Below, piece after piece: positions 34,878 to 47,500 of a stretch of DNA of 64,000 nt. The stretch's first letter is position 1, and each line of letters opens with the position of its first letter. The position numbers and the translations under genes are program-made. This DNA is from Linderina pennispora (lineage: Eukaryota > Kickxellomycota > Kickxellomycetes > Kickxellales > Kickxellaceae), in NCBI RefSeq assembly GCF_002104995.1, contig NW_024468264.1:62001-126000 (forward strand), given 5' to 3'. The notes under the pieces are model-generated. The model was not told the DNA's origin and searched no databases. It saw only the letters and a list, made by a program, of their open reading frames with translations.

Positions 34878-35640
34878 CCTATGAACCTCCTTATTCTGTA
34901 TTCCTTCTACGTCTTGTATGGCTGACCAAGCTGCGGTATGTGGATCAAAAGTCAGCGATATGCAAGGGAATGAGAGGGCAAACTTAATAGTGTAATAAAT
35001 GATACAAATGAAACGAACAAAGCAGAGAGGCCTGTGGTCTAGGACTTTTCTAGGGCAGCAAGTCTGCGAACTATGCTCCAACCAGCAGCCATAGCAGACG
35101 AAGAGATTGACAGCAGCGACTTTTTTGTGTAGACTTTTCTCGGAGGTATGTAAATCCTTGAGGAAATTCCACACATGCCAGCAGGATTGATGTGCCCCAA
35201 TGCCAGCCAATGGTACCATTCTCCTGATGTGCAAGCAAAGCGCCTTCATTCTTCGTCCGGCTAGTGCGTAAAGGTCCATGCTATCTACATTTGGCTGAGT
35301 GCACTAGCGCTCTGCACCATAGGTTAAGCTAATTCTGCCCTTCTCTCTCTCTTTTCAACGACAAGTGGAATCGGTGCCTCCAAACTATACTACCCTTATA
35401 CATGTCAATATTCTCAGCAAGAGTTTCAAGGTGAAAAACACTAATTGCTGATTAGCTTTAGTGGTGGTAAGGCAGCTGTCCTGCTTGGGGCTTACACCAT
35501 GTGCTAGCTGGCTTAAGCTCTACCGTGTATGTTGCTTATACTCCGATGGTATACGGTTTTATTGGTACCTCAACTAGTAAAAATGTAGATGCCAAACTGA
35601 ACATGACAGTGCAGCGATAAGAGGAATGAAATCTGATGAG
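34878..35640. other. Intergenic region upstream of the metallophosphatase
   Basis: No gene seen. A minus-strand AATAAA at 35558-35563 is a candidate polyadenylation signal for the oxidoreductase gene to the right. Confidence 0.5.
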
Positions 35641-36678
35641 CTAGACCTTGACAACACTGCATCCGAAACTCTTCCCATTAAACATGTTCAGAACTGTCTG
35701 AGGAGTTCTTTCCAGTCCAACAGTCTCATCAACGCGATACTGGATCCTGCCTTCTCTGTACAGCACACTGATCTCGTCGACGAACTCGATCTCCACTGGA
35801 GTATTGTAATGGTTGTAAACAAGCACAACTTGCAGAGTGGCAGTTTTAGCCAGGATATTGCCAATATTCTTCACACCGTACTTTTCCTCAGGCTTGAGGT
35901 TCATTTGAGAAAGAACGCCGCACGAGATGGTGCGCGCACCAGCATTGATATTGGCAAGAGCAGCGTCCAGGAACACGCCACCGACGTTGTCAAAGTAGAT
36001 GTCAATGCCCTCCGGAGCAGCCTCCTTGATCGACACGACAGAGTTGCGGGAAGTCTTCTAGTTGAAGGCAGCATCGGCACCAATGCTCTTGACAAACTCG
36101 ACCTTGTTGTCTGAACCAGCAACACCAATAACACGCAGACCACGGGCCTTGGCGAGCTGAACAACCATCTGGCCAACGGCACCCGATGCCGAAGAGACCA
36201 AGATGGTCTCACCGGCCTTGAGCTTACCAATCGTGGTCAAGCCGACAAAGGCTGTGAATGACGGCATGCCCAGAACAGTGACGTAGTCGCGAGGGCTGAT
36301 ACCATCATCCCTGTGCAGCTTGTGTACAGCATCAGCAGCAACAACTGACTTGTTTTCCCAGGCTGAGTTTGGATTAGCAACGAGATCACCAGAGACAAAG
36401 CCGGGGTTGGCTGATACCTCTACAACAGCGACACCATCGGTGGTAATTGGCTCATTGATAGTGTATGGCGGGACGTATCTGCCAGTATTACCATTCAGAC
36501 GACCACGCTGGTACGGGTCCACGGTGTGGTGGAGATTGCGGACAAGGATTTGTCCTTCTTTCAGCGAGTCCTTGGTAGGAGCTGGGGCAGCCACAACCTT
36601 GAAGTTGTCAAGGGTCAGAAGGCCGGTAGGGGAGTACTTGTTGACCAAGATGCGGGTGTTGATATCGGGATTCGACAT
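35641..36678 (-). pseudogene. NADP-dependent zinc-less oxidoreductase (PTGR1/leukotriene B4 dehydrogenase type) with an in-frame stop
   Basis: A medium-chain dehydrogenase/reductase that would reduce alkenals or enones with NADPH. It starts MSNPDINTRILVNKY and has HHTVDPYQRGRLNG, the MPSFTAFVGL segment, the cofactor motif SSASGAVGQMVVQLAKARGL, then GIDIYFDNVGGVFLDAALAN and a C-terminus in VKV. The frame is continuous for 346 codons, the usual length, except for one TAG at 36058-36060. It sits in AAFN-stop-KTS, where family members usually have Tyr (YKT). A single TAC/TAT to TAG change would explain it. This is the only conserved gene here interrupted by a substitution rather than an indel. 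It is either a real nonsense allele or a base error. Confidence 0.85.
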
Positions 36679-37264
36679 GGTGCCTAGAGTAAATTTGCTG
36701 AGGGATTTGGGGAGATTTCATATGGTAGTGTGTTTTGTGGGGAGATCGAGCTCCTGTGAAAGACGCTCGTTTTAAATATTTATGTAGATACGCCTGTTTA
36801 AATAGTCTCTTCTTGACGCATTAGTGTTGCCCAGGTGCGTCTTCTGAGTATATTACTAATCCAACTCCCGTGGTTCTGGTCTCTGGTAGCCGGTGTGTCT
36901 CTGTTTCTGGGACGGCATTCCCCTCGCATACAAGTGGAATCGGCTTGGATTAAACAATATCACGAGATGTAAAGTCCACAATGGCACAATCGTGTAATGG
37001 GTGATGACTAAGGTCATAGACACCTGCTGGCCCATGAAAAGCCCCACTAGACACATGAACGCTAACAGTGGCACCAACCGCACCGAAATGTATGAGCAGA
37101 GCCTCGACTAAACATTCCCGTCTCGCACACACATTCGCCATTGTCAATCCGTAGAATGAATTGGTATTGTGAAAATGTTCGAAAGTGTAGTAGAGATTTC
37201 AGAAAAGTATTTGCGGCATGTGGAAACGCCGCCTGTGTCTATGCGAAGCAGCCAAACACGCAAT
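36679..37264. other. Intergenic region
   Basis: Moderately AT-rich, with only short frames. No gene is seen between the oxidoreductase promoter and the end of the first chitin synthase. Confidence 0.55.
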
Positions 37265-40200
37265 TTAGCTGCGCTTCTGCAGCTCTTGGCCAATGCACTG
37301 GTTGATGAAGTCGCGGCGGGCCTTGGCCTCCTCAGCCTGGATGCCGAAGCGGGACATGATCTGCTCGCGCACCTGCTTCTTGGTGATGGTCATCAGGTCG
37401 GCGGTGGCAATGATCTCGGCAACGTACCCCGAGATCTGCTCGTCCGGGATGCCCGACGGCCAACTCTGCTGGGCCAGCGACGATGCGGCAGTCACGCTGG
37501 GATCAGATGCTGGGAACATGTTCAGCACGCCGGTCTGGTCCATGTTGGCGCTGACCGGCACCGGCTGCTCCATCATGGTGGCCGGGTGCATCATCGGCTG
37601 CTGCATGCCGCCCATCATCATCTGGTTGGCGGCGATGTTTGAGCCGACCGAGTACGCCGACATGCGCGGGTCCTGCTGCACGAACGGGTTGCCGCTGACC
37701 TGGCTCAGGCGCGGGTCAACAGCCTGCGGCATAACCATGCTGCCGACGCGGGACTGCGGGCCAACGCTGCCCATCGGCACCATCTCGTAGGCGCTGGATG
37801 TCGGCATTATCATCGGCGATGCGCGTCCAGACACCGAGCCCAGGTAGTCGATGCCATTACCGGCCATCGGGTTCACAGTCATGTTATTGACGCCCATCGG
37901 GTTGTAGCCGTAGCCGCCGTCGTTGTACACCGAGTTGGCATTGTACATGGACTGCGTGTTGGCGTAGCCCAGCATCGACTGGGGAACGTTGCCGATGGCC
38001 GAGCCCGAGCGCACGTTGTGTGCAGCGGCCAGCTTCGAGCCAGCGTCAGACATGGCACCGCCATACTGCGACCCGCCGTCGTGGTGGCTGGCAGAGTGGG
38101 CCTCCCACAGCAGCTCCTGCTCGTAGTCGGACCACTTGCGCTGCGGAATCGTCGTCGTGTCAAACTTCTCGTTGTCCACCGTGTAGATGTGCTTGCGACC
38201 GGACTCGCCGACCACGACACGGGTGTTACCCCACGAGAAATCGTCGAAATGCCAGAACGCGTAGATCGGAATGAGGAACGAGAACAGCGGGATGGCAATA
38301 ATGTACACGATCATCCAGCCGATATGCTGCCACTGGCGCTTCAGGATGAAGATCAGTGCCTGCATACCGTAGATGGCGGCCAGAAGGTACAGCGAAATGT
38401 ACGAGGTCGTCGAGTCGGGGTTGGTCAGCTGGTAGATCAGGTACGCCAGATACACGAGCGTCGCCGGCATGATAATGGTGGTGATCAGGTCGATGAAGAC
38501 AACGAAGCGCATCGAGAAGCAGCAGAAACCGCACAGCTGGGGGAGGAAGATCAGCTCAAACAAGTTGTGCACTGTCGAGTTAATCCAGCGACGACGCTGC
38601 GACAGCAGAATGCTGAGCTGGTCGGGCGCGTTGGTCATGCACTTGGCATCAGGCACAAACTTGTTCTTGTAGTACGGGAAGTGCTTCAGCACCAGCGTGG
38701 TCAGATAGCGATCCTCACCGAGATGCAGCAGGTTCTTCTCGTGCAGCGTCTCGACCCGGTTCGTCGAGTACTCCTCGATGATCTGGTTCGAGATCAGCAG
38801 CGGGCGGGCGCTGTCCGCCGTGCGCATGCGGTACATCGAGAAGCATCCAGGCAGACACGACACTGAGCCGAACAGCGACTCGAAGGCCTTGGTCAGATGG
38901 TGCGAAATGAAGTACTCGTAGACCTGCATCATGGTGATCCACGAGCTCTTTGCGTTGGCCAGCGTAGTCTCGCCGCAAATGCCGAGAATCTTCTGGTCGT
39001 GAGCCATGGCGCCCACAAGACGGTTGAGCGAGTCGGGGAACACCACAGTATCGGCATCAATCATGAGCACGTGCTCGTAGAAGGCCGGGTTGACGCCAAT
39101 GACGTTCTTGACCTGGTGGTACATCTCGAGCTCGAGCGGGACCATGGGCAGATCAAAGAACACCTTGTTGAAGAAGCGCATGAGCATGATCTGCGAGTCG
39201 CGCTTACCACGGTTGCCAGGGCGGTTGCGCTCGTTGGGAGTACCGCACTTGACGATGACCAGGTAGGGAACGACATGGCCAGCAATCTCGTACAGACCCG
39301 AGTAGACCTTGGCCATGTTGTGCTCCTTTGATCCCTCGCCCAGGGCAATGTAGCTGAGGGCCTCCGGCTCCTGGTCGCGGTCGACGCCGAGGATATCCAG
39401 CACGATGCGCGGAGTCGGGCGGTCGTTGCCGGAGCCCATGATCATACCGTCGCACACGATGAACAGCAGCTTGCGCTTGTCGTCGTACTTGAGGCGGGCC
39501 AGCGAATCAATGGTGTTCTTCAGCGAGTCTTCGCCCTCCGTGTAGCAGGGAACGTTGCACACGATAAAGTTGTCTCCGGGCTCGGGCTCGCGGCGGCTGC
39601 CAAACTGCAGCGCAGCGATGAACTTCACAAAAATGAGCAGAACCAGAGCGATCGAACCAGCCAGGAGCAGGTAGTTGGCGGCATAGCAGCGTGCAGACTT
39701 GCGCAGATCGACATCGCCAATGTAGAAGGCGCCGCGCAGGCACTGCTTGTGGAGAGCCTTGCTATCAGGCTTGTCAGCAAAGTAGGCATCCCACTGCTCC
39801 GTGATATCCTGGCCTCTGTTCTGATCGAACATGGTAAAGACATCAGGGTCCAGGAACAGCTTTTTAGCTATCGTGTTCGTCGAGTTCGGCTGACCGACGG
39901 GCACAACCATGTAAGACGCACCCTGCGAGTTGATGTAGTCAGACAAATCAAACACCTGCTGGTGGATGATGCAGCGGTAAACGGTCTTGTCGGATGTACC
40001 CTTGCTATGGCCTTGGGCCTCCTTCAACAGCACCTTAGGATCGAACGCGACATGGCCCTTGTGATATTTTTCACGCATCAGCCGCATCAGCCGCATCTGG
40101 TAGTAGTTGTAACCCTTGTCAGTCGGATGGCGCCACCAGCGGTGGTCATGGAAGTATGTGGGGGTGTACAGCTCGGGTCGGTAAGTCATGGACAGGCGCG

Positions 40201-43200
40201 GATCCAGGTCCGGGAACGGGCACACAAACGAGAGCTGCTGCGGGAACAACGCAGTCTGGTCCCGGCCCAGGAAGTTGCGGTTCTTCAGGTAGTCGACGTT
40301 GATGTTAAAGTGGTTGAAGTTCTTGACGTCAAAGACCTCGCCGCGAATCGCAATCAGCGCATCCTTGGTCTCCTGGTGCTCGGTCAGCTCCGAGAGCGAG
40401 TACACGTGCTGCTTCGGGCACAGAATGAGCCCCAGGCCGACGATCCAGAACACGACAAAGATACAGCTCCAGAAGATGATCAGACATAGGGTGAGTTTCT
40501 CGCGCCACGCCAGCCGCTGGTCACGGCGCTTAATGCGTCCGCAGCACTTTAGCAGCGGCGACGGAACCCAGAACGTGTTTGCCCACACGCAGCACAGCCA
40601 GTACTTGCGCGCGCGCGTCTTTGGGTGCTCGGGCTCGTCCTCATCGTCCTCATTGACGGCCCCCGACACGCCCTGCTTCAGCGAGGCAGCGCGGCTAACC
40701 GACCCGGGGGTGGTGGTATCGTAGCCAGGCGCAAACTCGCGCTCGCTCATGATTTCCGAGCCGTTGACGCCCATGTCCTGGTAGCCGTCATCGTCCGAGT
40801 AGTACGACCGTGTGTCGTTGCCACCGCCGCCGAGCATGCGGCCCTTGAGAGCACGCGCCTGCTGTGCCGAAAGGCCGCCGATATCAGCAGCGTTGTGCTG
40901 GCCCAGCGGCTGCGCGTTGAGCATCAGATTGGCCTCCGACTGGCTGCCCAGCGTGTCCTGGTAGCCATCGCCGGCAGTAGCATCGTAGGTGCTGCTGATG
41001 GCACGCGACTCCTTGCGGTCACGGCGCTTGTTGCCTATCTCCATGCGCTCGATACCGCGGATCGGGTCGTCGATGCGGCGCCAGGCTGAGTAATTCAGGA
41101 ACACCTTGCTCTCAGCAATGATCATGTCCGAGTCGGACAGCTGCAGCGCCTGCTTGAGCGCCAGCACCTGGGCACGGGGGTCCTCAGGGTCGACGGTTGC
41201 GACATAGTCTTCGATCACGCTGGCGTAACGCTGGCAGAAATCGCTGATGCCGAGTACGGCTGAGAACTCTGCGCGCTTGCGCTTGACGATGGCATCGAGG
41301 CTGAAGCAGTCGGTCTGGGCCTGCACGCGACGGGCATCGGTCCAGTGGGGGCGGCCCTGCTCGTTAGGCTTGATGCAGAGAGCGAACCATGGCAGCGTGT
41401 CGTCGAGCGTCGCAATTAGGTCGTTGAGGGCGCGCTGGTACTGCGTCACAACGCAGGCGACCTTGGCGACACGCGAGTGGCCGCCCTTCTTCGAGCGCAT
41501 CATCGACGGAGCGCGGGTGGGGACTGAGGGCGCCTGCGCCTGGACCACGGCCTTCTCGTTGCGCGGGTGCACCTCGGTAGCCAGGGTCTTGCTCGAGAAC
41601 AGGCCGGCGACGAACCCGTTACCGGTGCCCGGATTCTCGCCGGTGCCGTCGCCGCGGAACACAGCGACGAAGTCGGCGCTGAGCTGATCCAGGTTCTTCT
41701 CGACAAAATCGTCGACGTTGTAGCTGACGCTGCCCCAGAAATGCGCAACCGTGAACGAGTTCATCTCGTTCTTGCTCTCGCCCGACGAAAAGTACGGGTT
41801 GCTGTCGCCGGTGCGCGAGTTGTGTAGCTTGTTGAAGGCGCTGAGCAGCTGCACGCTGGCCTGGCGGTCCGATACAGTCGCATCGAATTCGCGCGGGCCG
41901 GCGCTCTTCTTGCCCTTCTTGCCGGTCTTCTCGGGGCTCAGGTACTCGACTGCCTGGCGGTCCATGGTCGCAAACAGTCCGGTCTTGCCCTTCATGAACA
42001 GATCCAGGCACATGGTGCGGTCCGGGAACTCGACGCTCGGCAAAGCATCGACGATTCCCTCGGCCTCGTACTCAGCATTGCCGGCCTCGAAGATCTGGTG
42101 GAACATGAAATGCTGCAGGCGCTCGCTGGTGTAGTTGTTGACCATCTGCTCGTACGTGCTGCTGCGAATCGTGTACCAGCCGGGGAAGTCGACCAGGCCG
42201 ATGAAGTTGTGGCGGTCGGCGTCTTCCTTGCACACCTTCGAGTTGATGAACTCGATCATCCAGTTGAATAGCAGCGAGTACAGCGACCGGGCCAGATCGT
42301 CGCGACGGGCCACAGCGCCATCGCTATCCAGATACACCGTGTACTTGTCGTTGCCAACCTGCTTGGTCTTGACCGTAAGCAGATTGAGCAGGGTGTCGCT
42401 GCCGAAGCCCAGCAGCCGGCTGGCGTGCTCCAGCACCTCGGTGTTGCGCACCTCAGCAGCGCTCATCTCGTCGACCTTTTGGTACGTGAACTGGAGGTTG
42501 CCCAGGGCAAGGATCGCCGACAGCACCGAGAAGATATGGTGCTGGTACTTGTGGCCGAGCCCGACCTCGCTCATGGCGCCGATCAGCTCACGGAACCGCT
42601 CGACGTCACTGAATCCGTGGATCCGCTGCACGGTGCCCGGGCGGTTCAGGTACTCGTACTGCGTGTGCATCAGGCCGAACTTCTCGCGCTCCTCGGGCGC
42701 AGCACCGTTGGCCAGGTAGTAGAACGCATGGAAGTTGCGCTCGTCCTGCGGCACATGCGTCACGCGCGCCTTCTCCAGCAGATACGTCAGCGTCTTCAGA
42801 CCCACGGTGCGGCCGCGCTGGTCGAACTGCAGCTCCGAGTACGTGCCCACGCGCGAGGCGTTGTTGTGCGAGACCGTCTTTGCGTGCGAGAACGCCTCGA
42901 GCACAATGTCCGCGTTTTGGATCCGGTTGTACAGCCGCGTGTCCTTTTTCGACTGCGAGCGCAGTAGCGAGTAGAAGCGAATCGCCAGTCGCCGCTGCTC
43001 TGTCTTTCCACTTCCCGCCGCACCACTATAACGGCAGTAGGAGAAAATGGCCCCCACGGAAAAAATGCAGCGATTTTTTTCGGTGGTCCAAAAGAAAAAC
43101 GATTGTCAGCAAAGCTGTGCAGACTAGAATAAAAACATCTGAGTGGGGCCGGTTCTTTCACCAGCCAGGATAAACGCTGCCCAATTTTTGAGCCAAAAAG

Positions 43201-43688
43201 CACGCTATTCACAGTGCCGACTATTTTTAGCGTGCGCACCATGGGCGAGATTGCTCTTCTTTTCCTTGGTCCACTGTGGGCAACAGGGAAACGACGAGTC
43301 CAGTCTCCACCCGTCATTTGCATGCATCGCCTAGCTGCCATGGGGTGCGTGTGTATACTTACATGAAGACGATGCTCTGGTTGAGACCAGTGCGGCGCAT
43401 GTGGAGGTACGCCTCCTCGGCAGTCTTGAAGATGTGCGGCGGCAGCGGCTCGCGGCCCACAGTGGTGTCTCTGTAGTCATCGATGTATGTCAATGCGGTC
43501 TGGTCCGAGTGCATGGGCTGGCTCTCAAACGGATTAAAGGCCACCAGCACGCGGTCGCCGATGGCTGTGTACGGCTGCGACTGGGGCCGCTGCTCGTAGC
43601 GGCTGATGAGCTCGTCGAGGATCTCCTCCTTGGTCACATCATCCGCGTTCTTGAGCTTCGTCAAGTCGTCGTTTCTCTGACTGTTCAT
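37265..43688 (-). CDS. Class V-type chitin synthase with myosin-like motor domain (copy a)
   Basis: Polymerises GlcNAc from UDP-GlcNAc into chitin at growth sites. Exon 1 is 43688-43363 (326 bases) and exon 2 is 43025-37265; the 337-base intron (GTAAGT to TAG) falls right before the motor P-loop GAAGSGKTEQRR. The motor spans about residues 30-790, with a switch I-like NNASRVGTYSELQF and a switch II-like LVDFPGWY. A transmembrane segment lies near residue 965, a cytochrome b5-like region without the HPGG heme motif comes next, then more membrane segments and the catalytic domain with CDGMIMGSGNDRPTP (about 1304), MIDADTVV, GEDRYLTTLVLKHF (about 1546) and QRRRWINSTVHNL (about 1587). The C-terminal 58 residues form a DEK_C-like domain. 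It is fully open over 6087 coding bases (2028 residues). It lies in tandem with copy b on the same strand. Confidence 0.96.
43221..43230. promoter_or_regulatory. Rlm1/MEF2-type MADS-box site in intron 1 of chitin synthase a
   Basis: CTATTTTTAG matches CTA(A/T)4TAG exactly. In yeast this consensus is bound by Rlm1 downstream of the cell-wall-integrity MAP kinase. The role here is inferred from sequence only. Confidence 0.4.
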
Positions 43689-44559
43689 CGGCAGTATTCA
43701 GCAAAACCTCGTGGATTAATTGAAAAAAGGATAGTGCACCCCAGTTCCTCGGGTTCTTTTTCTGTTTAGGTAAACAGGGCTATTGTGCTAACAAGAAATC
43801 GATTACAAGAAGTGAGGAGAGGGGTTCAGAAGAATAGGTGCGAGGCTTGGCGCACGGGGCAGAGGGGATCTAGCGAGGCTAGTAGAAAAGATGGAAAAGA
43901 GGATGGAAAGAGGTATGTGATGAACTGGGAGAAAGAAAGGACGGTGAGGTATACTGGGGAGGAAGAGAAGGAGAAAGCACGAAGACCTGTCCAGCGTACA
44001 AAATAGAGAAGATTGAGTGCGAACTGACAACGCTGAGAATACCGTGTTGCAAAGGGGCGATCTGTTTTGCGACAACAACACTATTGGCCCGACGAATCCC
44101 CAGTAGCGTGCTGCTTGTACTGCCTTTCCCCAAAAATAAAAAATGCGCCCTCGCAGCCAGGACATGCAGGAGCTTCATAAATAGATTCGGGTATTTGATG
44201 AACAGCGGGGCCGGTCACAGGTATCTTCTGCATGACAAGCCCGGCGGTGCTGGCTCACAATGGCAGGGCTCCCGTCAGCCAGAAGGCAGGAACGTGCCAG
44301 CCGGTGCGCAGACGAGCCATTGTTCCCAGAGAGCTGAACAAAAATAGGCGCTCTGCAAAAATAGATTGAATTCCCGCCCCAGCAGCGGCGGCAGATGAGC
44401 CATGCAGCGCGTCTATAAATAGAGTCTGTGCGTGACAGAATGGCAGAGCACCGTTCAGCCTGGTGAACAAACTCGCGGTGTATGAGTTCCAAAGCAATTC
44501 TTGATGAAAGAAATGAAGAGAGGATAAAAAGACTAGGAAGAGAAACGGAGACGCTGCAC
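43689..44559. promoter_or_regulatory. Promoter region between the two chitin synthase genes
   Basis: 871 bases upstream of copy a and downstream of copy b, with no gene. It contains several A/T-rich decamers: CTATAAATAG at 44413-44422, TCATAAATAG at 44175-44184, and two CAAAAATAG half-like sites at about 44340-44348 and 44357-44365. GC-rich sequence lies between them. Confidence 0.5.
44413..44422. promoter_or_regulatory. Rlm1/MEF2-type MADS-box site upstream of chitin synthase a
   Basis: CTATAAATAG fits CTA(A/T)4TAG exactly, about 725 bases before the copy a start codon and about 140 bases past the copy b stop codon. It could also be read as a TATA-like element on the plus strand, but no plus-strand gene follows. 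Confidence 0.4.
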
Positions 44560-47500
44560 TCACAGGCGCTCGTTGAGGACCTCGTCGATGCAGACGTTGA
44601 TGAACGACTTGCGGGCATTGAGCTCGTCCATGTCCATGTTGCAGTCCTGGGCGACCTGCTGGCGCACCTGCTTCTTGGTCACAAGCATCAGGTCGACCGA
44701 GCTGAGTATCCGGCGCACCGACTGCATCAGCACCTCGTTGGGCATTCCCGACGGATACGGCACGGGCCCGCTATCAGGCATAAGCGAGCCGCCGTTGCCG
44801 CCCATGAACCCGGTATTCAGGCTGAACTGTGGTATATGCAAGGAAATTGCATCACCCATGAATCCGCCGCCCTGACCGCCGCCACCATTGCGGTGCATCA
44901 TGCTGGTGCCGGCGATTGAGGCCGCATCGCCGCCCATATCGCCGCCATGCACACTCATGGCCGGAGCCATGCCCATATTCTGGTTCATGATTTGCATGTT
45001 GGCGCCGCCGTCGTGGTAGTACCCGTAGTTGTTGACAGGATAGACTGAGCCGGCGGCCGAGCCCGGACGCGGCGGGCCAAAGTACATGCTGGCACGGCTG
45101 CTCATTTCACTGCGCATGTCATCCATGCGCGCCTTCTCGGGCTGGCCGTACAGGATCTCCTGCTCGTACTCGTCCCACTTGCGCAGCGGGATCACCGACG
45201 GGTCGAATTCCTCGACCTCGGCCACAAACTTTGGCTTCTTGCCATCGCCGACCACGACACGGGTGTTGCCCCACGAGAAATCGTCAAAGTGCCAGAAGGC
45301 GTAGATCGGGATGAAGAACGAAAACACAGGCAGGGCCAGCAGATAGACGATCATCCAGCCGATATGCTGCCACTGGCGCTTGATCACAAACAGCATTGCC
45401 TGCAGGCCGTAAACCGCCGCTAGCAGGTACACGGACACAAGCGGCGTATCAGAGGTGCTGATGGCGAGCTGGTAGATCAGGTATCCGAGATAAACAACTG
45501 TGGCGGGCATCACGATGGTCGAGACGAGATCGATAAACACAATGAAGCGCATCGAGAAGCAGCAGAATCCGCAGAGCCGGGGCAGGAACACAAGCTCAAG
45601 AAGGTTGTGCACAGTCGAGTTAATCCAGCGGCGACGCTGCGACAAAAGCACCTGCCAGGTATCCGGGGCATTGGTGCGGCACTGGGCATCTGACGTGAAC
45701 TTCATCTTGTAGTACGGGTGGTGCTTGAGCATCAGCGTAGTTAGGTACCGGTCCTCACCGAGGTGCAGCAGATTGCGCTTGTGGAGGGTGTCGACCTTGT
45801 TCTCGGAGTAGTCCTGGACCATCTGGTTTGCAATCAGCAGGGGCTGGTTGGCTTCGGGTGTGCGGATACGGTACATGCAGAAGCAGCCGGGGAGGCAAGT
45901 GACAGAGCCGAACAGTGACTCGAACGCCTTGCTGAGGTGGTGCGAAATGTAGTACTCGTAGACCTGGATCATGGTGATCCACGTGTCCTTCTCGTTGGCG
46001 AGCTGAGTCTCGCCACAGATACCCATCAGCTTCGAGTCGTGCAGCATGCATGACACCATGCGGTTGAGCGAGTCGGGCGACACATACGTATCGGCATCCA
46101 CCATCATGATGAATTCGTAGAAGGCCGGGTTGACGCCAATGACGTTCTTGATCTGGTGGTAGATCTCCAGCTCCAGCGGGGTCATGGCCAGGTTGAAATG
46201 CACCTTGTTGAAGAAGCGCATCAGGATAATCTGCGAGTCGCGCTTACCGCGGTTGCCTTGGCGCGTACGCTCGCGGGGCGTGCCGCACTTGACAACCACA
46301 ATGTAAGGGACCACGTGGCCCGATGCCTCGAACAGCCCAGAGTAGACCTTGCCCATGTTGTGCTGCTTCGTGCCCTCGCCCAGCGACAGGAAGCTGAGCG
46401 GCTCCGGGTCAATGTCTGGATCAACTCCCAGGATATCCAGCACAATGCGCGGGGTCGGGCGGTCGTTTCCGGATCCAACGATCATTCCATCGCAGATGAT
46501 GAACATGAGCTTTCGCTTATCATCGTAGTGCAGCGTCGCCAGAGATTCCAATGTCGAGCGCAGACCCTCCTCACCCTCGGTGTAGCACGGGACATTGCAG
46601 ATGATGAACTTGTCGTGCTCCTCGGGCTCGCGCTTGCTGCCAAGCTGCAGCGCAGCCAGGAACTTGAAGAAGATGATGCTGGTCAGGGCCACAGAACTGG
46701 CGAGCAGCACGTAGTTGGCAAAGTAGCACTGGAATGACTTGCGCTTGTCGATAACACCGGCGTAGAATGCGCCGCGCAGGCACTGGTAGTGCAGGCGCTT
46801 GGCGACGGGCCGCTTGGCAAAATGCCTGCGCCATTTCTCGGTGATGTCCTGGCCCGGGTGCATCTGGAACATGGTCTGCACAGCGTCATCGAGGAAGGTA
46901 CGCGAGGTAGTCTCGTTGCTCTTGCCGTCGGGTGCGACAACGAACGGTGCGCCGCGGCGCTGGATGTACTCGGTCAGATCAAAGATCTCGTTGTTGACGA
47001 TTGACCAGTAGCGGCGCTGGCCGTTCGGCAGGCCAATGCCCTTGCCCTCCATCTCAACGCGCTGCGGCTCGGTCGCGATCTTGCCCCGGTAGTAGTTCTC
47101 GCGCATGATGCGCATGAAGCGGTACTGGTAGTAGTTGTATCCGCCCTCGACCATGTCGGGGTGGCGCCAGAACCGGTGGTCGTGCAGCCACGTGTCGGTG
47201 TACGGCTCGGGCTTGGGCGACAGCGCCAGGCGTGGATCCAGGTCCGGGAACGGACACACAAACGAGAGCTGCAGAGGGAACTTGTCGCTCATGTCGCTGC
47301 CGGGGTAGTTGTTGTCGACCAGGTACTTGGAATTGACGCCCATGTGGTTGAATCCCTGGATGTCAAACACTTCGCCGCGGATGGCGATCAGCGCGTCGTC
47401 GGCAGTGTTGTGGCCACGCATCTCCTCGATGGTGTAGACATTCTGCTTGGGGCAGATAAGCATGCCGAGCACGGCAATCCAGAAGATGATGATGCAGCAG

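Noticed and set aside
34878-35279. Upstream in-frame extension of the metallophosphatase
   Set aside because: It would put more than 130 unrelated residues before a normal N-terminal membrane anchor; read as leader.
44413-44422. CTATAAATAG as a TATA box for a plus-strand gene
   Set aside because: No plus-strand gene follows in the inter-gene region; a MADS-box reading fits the context better.
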